A stretch of DNA of 64,000 bases from Mycobacterium malmoense (GTDB lineage Bacteria > Actinomycetota > Actinomycetes > Mycobacteriales > Mycobacteriaceae): positions 124,001 through 188,000 of the forward strand of contig NZ_CP080999.1 in assembly GCF_019645855.1 (NCBI RefSeq), in the 5' to 3' direction. A program made the translations under genes and the position numbers. The notes beneath the pieces were generated by a model. That model was not told the origin of the DNA. It made no database searches and was given only the letters and a program-made list of their open reading frames with translations. Below, piece by piece: positions 58,963 through 64,000 of the stretch. Position 1 is the first letter of the stretch. Each line of letters begins with the position of its first letter.

Positions 58963-59070
58963 CCTGTCGGAAAGGATCGCCCGCATTGGCGACCCACGGG
59001 GTAGAAGCCATTAGCGCCATCTGTCCGGCCGGATCGGCCGGACAACGATGCGTTCAGCGAGCTTCATCGC
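58963..59070 (-). promoter_or_regulatory. Fluoride riboswitch K, canonical, upstream of hycD remnant/sbtA
   Basis: Minus strand: GCGATGAAGCTCGC (59070-59057), a stem with the same GTTGTCCGG...CCGGCCGG insertion as riboswitch F, then TAATGGCTTCTACCCC to about 58999. Pseudoknot GAAGC/GCUUC. CTTCTACCC can pair with GGGTAGGAG at 58971-58963 before the hycD-like ATG. Leader and insertion are clearly duplicated from, or with, switch F. Confidence 0.86.
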
Positions 59071-59217
59071 TTATAGCACGTACTCATAGACTTTACACAG
59101 TTTTGCTGCGAGGTGAACACCGAACGTGAATTTTAACGATCACGGCCTTATGCGGCCTGATCGGCGACGATGGCGGCCGCACCGATACCGGTGACTTTGC
59201 CGGCAACGCGGGGGCCG

Positions 59218-60048
59218 CTAAGCGGGCACCGCAATCGTCGACACCAGGTCGGCGAGCCGGTCCGGCCGGTCCACCATCGAGAACGTCCGCGCCTTCTCGA
59301 TTATCTCGAGGCGGGCGTTCGGGATGGTCGCGGCCAGTCGCTCGCCGTCTCCGAGTTCGAAGAACACGTCGTCAGCCGACCAGGCGATGAGCGTGGGTTT
59401 GGTGAACTCGGGCAGGCGGGCGGCGGCGCCGGTGGTGACCTCGGTGCGCAGCGACAGGGTGAACTGGCGCAGGTCTTCGGCGACCGCGGGGTCGGAAAGC
59501 GCCGGGCGCACCCAGACCGTCGTGAGGTCGTCGATGTTGCGATGGGCCAGTCCGTCGAACGCGCGCTTGCGCGCCGCCGGTGCCCGCATGGCCTGGATCG
59601 CCGTCCGGAACAGCGTCTTTGACTTGGCTGCCAGGATCACCGGCTTGAGGATCGGCGGCGGAAAGTGTTCGAAGGCATCGCAACTCGTGAGCACAAGCGC
59701 CCCGAGCCGCTCGGGATGGTGCACCGCGACGAGTTGTGTGACGATCCCGCCGGTGTCGTTGCCGACCAGCACCACGTCCTCGAGATGGAGGGCGGCGAGC
59801 ACCTCGGCGACGATGCCGGCGACGCCGGTGATGGTTCGGTCGGCGCCGGGACGCAACGGCTGCGGATGCGCGCCCAGCGGCCAGGTGGGGGCGATGCACC
59901 GCAGCCCCAAGTCGGCGAGTCGTTCGCTGACCTGGCGCCACAGTTGGCCGCCCATCATGTACCCGTGCACGAACACGACGGGCCTGCCGTCCTCGGGTCC
60001 GGTTGCTTCGTAATGGATGGTTCCGGCACTAATGTCGATCGTCGACAT
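59218..60048 (-). CDS. Alpha/beta hydrolase (haloalkane-dehalogenase-like)
   Basis: 276 residues, alpha/beta hydrolase fold. Oxyanion segment VFVHGYMMGG, nucleophile elbow VGNDTGG with Asp instead of Ser, as in dehalogenases and epoxide hydrolases, acid in AWSADDVFFELGD. At the usual place of the catalytic His the sequence reads KARTFSMVDRPDR, with no His, so activity is uncertain. Divergent from the TetR gene with a palindromic operator between them. Confidence 0.87.
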   Translation of the reverse strand: MSTIDISAGTIHYEATGPEDGRPVVFVHGYMMGGQLWRQVSERLADLGLRCIAPTWPLGAHPQPLRPGADRTITGVAGIVAEVLAALHLEDVVLVGNDTGGIVTQLVAVHHPERLGALVLTSCDAFEHFPPPILKPVILAAKSKTLFRTAIQAMRAPAARKRAFDGLAHRNIDDLTTVWVRPALSDPAVAEDLRQFTLSLRTEVTTGAAARLPEFTKPTLIAWSADDVFFELGDGERLAATIPNARLEIIEKARTFSMVDRPDRLADLVSTIAVPA

Positions 60049-60073
60049 AGATGGCTCCTACTCCGAGATGCAT

Positions 60074-60098
60074 TTACAAACAGGCTGTCTGTTCGTAA
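60074..60098. promoter_or_regulatory. Probable TetR operator between hydrolase and TetR gene
   Basis: TTACAAACAG-GCTGT-CTGTTCGTAA, an inverted repeat with one mismatch over ten-base arms, placed between the two divergent starts. Confidence 0.72.
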
Positions 60099-60114
60099 GT
60101 TACCAACAGGTTGT

Positions 60115-60723
60115 ATGGAAATCAAGAGACGGACCCAGGAGGAGCGCTCCGCGGCGACCCGCGATGCGCTGATCTCGGCTGCCCGCAAGCTCTGGGGCGC
60201 GCGGGGCTACGCGGAGGTGGGGACGCCGGAGATCGCCACCGCCGCGGGCGTGACCCGGGGGGCGATGTATCACCAATTCGCTGACAAGGCAGCGCTTTTC
60301 GGCGAAGTCGTCGAGACCGTGGAGCAGGATGTGATGGCCCGGATGGCCACCTTCGTGGCCGAGTCGGGAGCGAGGACGCCCGCGGACGCGATCCGGGCCG
60401 CGGTCGATGCCTGGCTCGAGGCCTCCGGCGATCCGGAGGTGCGTCAGCTGATCCTTCTCGACGCGCCCAGCGTGCTCGGCTGGGCCGCCTTCCGCGATGT
60501 CGCCCAGCGGTACAGCCTGGGCATGACCGAGCAGCTGCTCACCGACGCCATCCGGGCGGGGCAGCTGGCCGATCAACCGGTGCGACCGCTGGCCCACGTG
60601 CTGATCGGCGCGCTCGACGAGGCCGCCATGGCCATCGCCATGGCCGACGATCCCAAACGCGCCCGCCGGGAGACCGGGGAGGTGCTGCACCGGCTCATCG
60701 ACGCGATGCTGAACGAACGTTAA
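60115..60723 (+). CDS. TetR-family regulator
   Basis: 202 residues. DNA-binding domain: RDALISAARKLWGARGYAEV, then TPEIATAAGVTRGAMYHQFADKAALF. C-terminal domain of the TetR_C type with a long hydrophobic segment. ATG 60115 lies 16 nt downstream of the palindrome. Likely represses itself and the divergent hydrolase. Confidence 0.92.
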   Translation: MEIKRRTQEERSAATRDALISAARKLWGARGYAEVGTPEIATAAGVTRGAMYHQFADKAALFGEVVETVEQDVMARMATFVAESGARTPADAIRAAVDAWLEASGDPEVRQLILLDAPSVLGWAAFRDVAQRYSLGMTEQLLTDAIRAGQLADQPVRPLAHVLIGALDEAAMAIAMADDPKRARRETGEVLHRLIDAMLNER

Positions 60724-60776
60724 GGCCAGTGTGCGAAATCCACTGCGGTGCCGGATCGTTCGGCTTGTTAATCGGG

Positions 60777-61328
60777 TTACCGGGACGGCAGCGTTCGTAT
60801 GGCCTGGCGAGCAAGCAGGCGCAGCGAGTGCGGCAAGTCCACGCGCGCCGCCGCAATGTCGGTAAGGGCTCGACGCGATCTCCACAGCTCACGAGGAGAC
60901 GCCGCTATGGGTAGGCGGGCCAGCTCCCAGTGGATGCCATTGATTGGGTCGTCAAAGAAAACGGCGTAATAGCCGGGCGCGTAGTGCGGGTACTCTTTCG
61001 GCTGGTCGGTGACGTGGATTCCTCGTGCGGTCAGGAACTCACGATGGAAGCGGTCGACTTCTCGCCGGCTTTTCGCCCAGAGCGCAATGTGGTTGATTCC
61101 GACCGCCTGCTCGGCATGATGAAGCTTGCTCCCTGTCCGTGCGGGCTGAATGCCGATGTAGCTGTGCGGAGCCGGAAAACGAGCCATGTAGTAGGTCGAT
61201 CGATATTCGATGTCGAGTGTCCAGAAACTCCTATAGCCGAGCCAACCGAACATCGCATCGTAGAAAGCTATGGAGTCGTCGTAATTCAAAACGGCAAATT
61301 CGACGTGATGAACACCCCGCCAGCGCAT
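60777..61328 (-). CDS. VOC-superfamily (glyoxalase-like) protein
   Basis: 183 residues with two beta-alpha-beta-beta-beta modules. Possible metal ligands: HHVEFAV, HIALWAKS, and GIHWELA at the end of the second module. The last 40 residues form an extra basic helix. Function in the superfamily ranges from isomerases to dioxygenases. The substrate cannot be told. Converges on the TetR gene. Confidence 0.85.
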   Translation of the reverse strand: MRWRGVHHVEFAVLNYDDSIAFYDAMFGWLGYRSFWTLDIEYRSTYYMARFPAPHSYIGIQPARTGSKLHHAEQAVGINHIALWAKSRREVDRFHREFLTARGIHVTDQPKEYPHYAPGYYAVFFDDPINGIHWELARLPIAASPRELWRSRRALTDIAAARVDLPHSLRLLARQAIRTLPSR

Positions 61329-61421
61329 GGTGCCTCCCTACACGACGACAACATCCCCAACCGAAGCATTACGGAACGTAACAATGGAGCGCTCGTCAAC
61401 GGAAGGGAGATGCAGCGTGCC

Positions 61422-61862
61422 TTAGCGGCGGCTCAGGGCGAAGAATCGCCAGATGGTGTCGGTCGCGTCAAGCGCCGTCGACGGAGCGGGACTCCCCGCG
61501 AGCGGGCCGGGCTCGCCGCCGGGCCATTGATGGCCCGCACCGGCCACCGAGATCAACTCCACGGTGCGCCCGTCGGCGCATCCGGCCGTTTGGGTCGTCA
61601 CGTCGCCTGCGGTGGCCGCGGTCGGTGGACCGCATGCGTCGATGGCACGCCAGGTGGCGTTGACCGACTCCACCGAGGGGCCGTCGACTCGTGGAGACCC
61701 GTTGATTGCGAACGCTTTTCCGGGTCCGCCGTTATAGGGGACCCTGTCGTCGGCCGTGCCGTGGATTTGCAAAACCGATGTCGGGTGCGCCTGGGAGCAG
61801 TCGGTCAGCAATGTGCCCGCGACGGGAGCGATCGCGGCGAAGGTATCGGTCTGGCATCCCAT
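61422..61862 (-). pseudogene. 5'-truncated LpqC-like esterase / PHB-depolymerase fragment
   Basis: C-terminal half of a polyhydroxybutyrate-depolymerase-type esterase: CQTDTFAAIAPVAG, QIHGTADDRVPYNGG (acid) and GAGHQWPGG (His). The N-terminal half with signal peptide and the nucleophile GxSxG is missing. Sequence breaks at 61862, exactly where a MarR fragment begins on the other strand. So a deletion has joined two genes. Not expected to be active. Confidence 0.7.
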
Positions 61863-61864
61863 CG

Positions 61865-62098
61865 ATCGATCGGGATCTCCTGCTCGATGGCCCCGACCAT
61901 GGCGGTGATGAAGCCGACGTCGTCGACGCCCGCGCCCGAACTATCGAGCTGACACCGCGTGGTCGGCAGGCGCTGCGCGTAATGCGTTCCAATGCACTCG
62001 ATTTAGAGAAGCGGTGGGAACAGGTCCTAGGGCGGCGGCGATTGGGCGAACTGCGCGACACCCTACAGATGTTGCTTTACAGCGAATCGAACACGTAG
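61865..62098 (+). pseudogene. 5'-truncated MarR-family regulator fragment
   Basis: Plus-strand reading ARARTIELTPRGRQALRVM, then LEKRWEQVLGRRRLGELRDTL and a stop at 62098 is the C-terminal part of a MarR protein. The helix-turn-helix part is missing. It begins at the same point where the esterase fragment ends, marking the rearrangement. Confidence 0.6.
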
Positions 62099-62126
62099 CG
62101 GCCAGCCACGCCGAATCTCGGCACCG

Positions 62127-63092
62127 CTACGGGGTTTTGAGGAAAACGTCGTTGAGCGTGACCGTACGTAGGTCTCGGGACCGGATGATGTCGACGAGTT
62201 GCGGGTAGACGTGGGTGACGGGCAGGTGATTGAGGTGTCCGATAACGATGGACTGCGGGGTGAAGTATTGGTCGGCCATCTTCACGATGTAGTCCTCGGT
62301 GATCAGCGTGGAATCCGACAACGAACCCGACCACAAGGTCGGGACGGTGTAGCCGAGGTCGGCAGCGACAGCATCGACGTCGGCGTTGCGTTTCGCGTAC
62401 GGCGGCCGCCAGTACGGTTTGGCGCCGATGCCGTAGGTCCTCTTCAGGAATTCGTCGTTGCGGGTGATCTGTTGAGCGACCTCGTCTTTCGGCAGGGTGG
62501 TCAAATCCGGGTGCGACCAGGTGTGGTTGCCCAGCTGGATCTGGCCGGAATCCACCAACGGTCGAAGTATCGCCGCGTTTTCGGTCCAGGACTTATAAAT
62601 CCCGTTGACGAAAAATGTCAGCCGCACGCCGGTGTCCTTGGCGAATTGCGTGTAGGCCCGCACCACTTCGCTGTTGACGCCGTCATCGACGGTCAATGCC
62701 AGCAAATCGCCTTGGCCGGGAATCTTGACCAGTGCGCCGCCACCGGGCAGCGGGATGCGAGCGCTCGGCGGTGGTGGCGGTAACAGGGCCGACGGCGCGG
62801 TTGGACCGGCGGTTGCCACGCCAGCCCCAGGGGCCTGCGCGAATGTCCGGGGTTGCGGGTCAACGACGAGGCGGGCCGCACCCACGCCGGCAACGGTGGC
62901 CGCGGCCAGCGCCCCGAGGAAACGGCGCCGGTTGAACTCCGACGCGGCACGACCCCGACCGGACGTACCCGCAAAGGGGGAGACGGTGAATCCGACGCGA
63001 CCTTTCGCGGGCCGTTTGCGGCGCGCCGTCGGCGCACGCGACCCGGTTCGCGTGTTGCCAAACTCCGCCGCCACAGCAGCGAACGGTACCAC
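62127..63092 (-). CDS. Tat-exported polysaccharide deacetylase (NodB family)
   Basis: 321 residues. Twin-arginine signal FNRRRFLGALAAATVAG (from about residue 53) after a long basic N-terminal region, so a later GTG start near 62996 is possible. Pro/Ala-rich linker, then the NodB domain: LALTVDDGV (metal Asp), LGNHTWSHPD (His pair), YWRPPYAKRN and VIGHLNHLPVT. Probably deacetylates peptidoglycan or another wall polymer outside the membrane. Convergent with the MarR fragment. Confidence 0.88.
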   Translation of the reverse strand: MVPFAAVAAEFGNTRTGSRAPTARRKRPAKGRVGFTVSPFAGTSGRGRAASEFNRRRFLGALAAATVAGVGAARLVVDPQPRTFAQAPGAGVATAGPTAPSALLPPPPPSARIPLPGGGALVKIPGQGDLLALTVDDGVNSEVVRAYTQFAKDTGVRLTFFVNGIYKSWTENAAILRPLVDSGQIQLGNHTWSHPDLTTLPKDEVAQQITRNDEFLKRTYGIGAKPYWRPPYAKRNADVDAVAADLGYTVPTLWSGSLSDSTLITEDYIVKMADQYFTPQSIVIGHLNHLPVTHVYPQLVDIIRSRDLRTVTLNDVFLKTP

Positions 63093-63224
63093 CGGCGCTG
63101 GGATTATGTCCGATTCGTTACGGGAGGGTCAGCTGTGAATTCGGCTTCGAAATGGCAACGATCCTGTATACGGCGGCCCACCCGGATGATCGTCGGCTTT
63201 GGCGCTCGCCGGGACAAAATCCCA

Positions 63225-64000
63225 TCAGTGAGGCGCCCCGCCGCCGCGCTGTGGTAACTGGACGGGCTGGGCGCCGGGGGTTCCCAGCGCCGCGGCCAGC
63301 CACGGCAGCGACGCGGCGAACGCCTGGGCGGCGAAGGGCCAGTCGTGCCTGCCCGGTTGGGTAACCACCGCGCAGGTGATCCCGTGGGCGGTGGCGACGG
63401 CGCACAGCGAATTGGCGGCCGCGTCCTGGCCTTCCGGGTTGGCGGCGGGATCGGTGCTGGGAGCGCTGAGGGTGGGGTTGGCTTCCTCGGCGAAGTTGCG
63501 CGGACCGGACGACGCGGGGACGTCGAACCAACCCGATACCCCCGTGTAGTGACCATGCCGATTCATGACGGTGACCGGGTCAAAAGCGGCCCAGGCGGTC
63601 GTGTTACCGCCGAACAGCCGAGCGATGGATTGCTCCTTGCTGCCCGTGTTGGGGCTGCGATCGCCGGCGATGTCCACGAATGCGCTGAACATGTCCGGAT
63701 GCATGACGGCCAAGTCGACGGCGCACGTCCCGCCCATCGACCATCCGGCGACGCCCCAGTTGGCCCGGTCGGCGCTGACGCCGAAATTCGAGACGACGAA
63801 CGGCACCACATCTTTCGTCAGGTGATCGGCGGCGTTGCCGCGGCTCCCGTTGACGCATTCGGTGTCGTTGTCGAACGTGCCGGTGGCATCGACGAACACC
63901 AGCGCCGGGGCGAAACCGTGATGACGGGCGGCGAAGTCGTCGATGGTGCTGAAAGCGCCGCCGGGTCGCAGCCAGTCGGCAGGCGTATTAAACGCCGAAC
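63225..64000 (-). CDS. Esterase of the antigen 85/esterase D type (5' end outside window)
   Basis: Frame open to the window edge. Nucleophile elbow VAGWSMGGTCAVD, acid region GHYTGVSGWFD with following residues, and His in QPGRHDWPFAAQAF. This is the PF00756 alpha/beta hydrolase type that includes mycolyltransferases and putative esterases. The start and any signal peptide lie upstream. It ends 132 nt before the deacetylase start on the same strand. Confidence 0.85.
   Translation of the reverse strand, partial: SAFNTPADWLRPGGAFSTIDDFAARHHGFAPALVFVDATGTFDNDTECVNGSRGNAADHLTKDVVPFVVSNFGVSADRANWGVAGWSMGGTCAVDLAVMHPDMFSAFVDIAGDRSPNTGSKEQSIARLFGGNTTAWAAFDPVTVMNRHGHYTGVSGWFDVPASSGPRNFAEEANPTLSAPSTDPAANPEGQDAAANSLCAVATAHGITCAVVTQPGRHDWPFAAQAFAASLPWLAAALGTPGAQPVQLPQRGGGAPH

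Overview
The window comes from a high-GC actinobacterium, most likely a non-tuberculous Mycobacterium. It carries a PE-family protein, an MceG-type ATPase, CFA-synthase-like methyltransferase, galactan-exporter-type ATPase and EttA paralogues, and many acyl-CoA and thiolase genes with GTG starts and ATGA/GTGA overlaps. No rRNA, tRNA, CRISPR array, integrase or complete IS element was seen.

Region 1 (1 to about 38.7 kb) reads as a fluoride-response island. I count ten crcB-motif (fluoride riboswitch) RNAs in it and an eleventh near 59 kb. Eight keep the canonical core (GGCGATG ... GCTGATGG or GCTAATGG). Three are variants (GGCGGTG or GGCGGAG ... GCCGATGG or GCCAACGG) that keep the pseudoknot by covariation. 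In nearly all of them the 3' strand of the aptamer can pair with the Shine-Dalgarno region of the next gene, so translation should be ON with ligand. Downstream genes are a metallophosphoesterase, a Nudix hydrolase plus a first membrane 'formate-hydrogenlyase-like' operon (Ehr1), UspA plus a phosphoglycerate-mutase-family phosphatase, a pair of MutS-like ATPases, a second membrane operon (Ehr2) carrying an SbtA-like transporter, an MceG paralogue, an unknown protein plus a CFA-type methyltransferase, a small unknown protein followed by RfbE-like and MutT4-like genes, and an EttA paralogue. The window opens inside a divergent enolase, the classical fluoride-inhibited enzyme, and also holds a PEP synthase that could supply PEP when enolase is blocked. 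A frameshifted, truncated crcB (fluoride channel) remnant lies at 31.45-31.61 kb.

The two Ehr operons resemble Rv0082-Rv0087 of M. tuberculosis (HycD, HycP, HycQ, HycE, a NuoB-like subunit, a NuoL-like subunit). Neither HycE keeps the CxxC pairs that hold NiFe, so these are energy-converting-hydrogenase-related complexes rather than hydrogenases. Ehr1 fuses ferredoxin to the NuoB-like subunit and has lost all four cluster cysteines of the latter. Ehr2 keeps those cysteines and has an sbtA gene exactly between ferredoxin and NuoB, but its HycQ has a large internal deletion. A third locus (57.5-59.1 kb) keeps only the riboswitch, a hycD remnant and sbtA. The repeated riboswitch-Ehr-SbtA link is the best candidate for an undescribed system: a fluoride-induced, Ehr-coupled anion transport module.

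Region 2 (38.7-57.4 kb) is a catabolic cluster of steroid or branched-acid style: TetR, double-domain acyl-CoA dehydrogenase, two thiolase/DUF35 pairs, sulfotransferase, DUF1214 protein, aldehyde dehydrogenase, LacI, amidohydrolase, double-domain CoA transferase, PadR, acyl-CoA ligase and SDR. Near-identical TetR-type operators precede the dehydrogenase and the ligase 17 kb apart.

Region 3 (57.4-64 kb) holds the relic Ehr/SbtA locus, a hydrolase/TetR divergent pair, a VOC protein, a junction of two broken genes (LpqC-like esterase and MarR), a Tat-exported polysaccharide deacetylase and a partial esterase.
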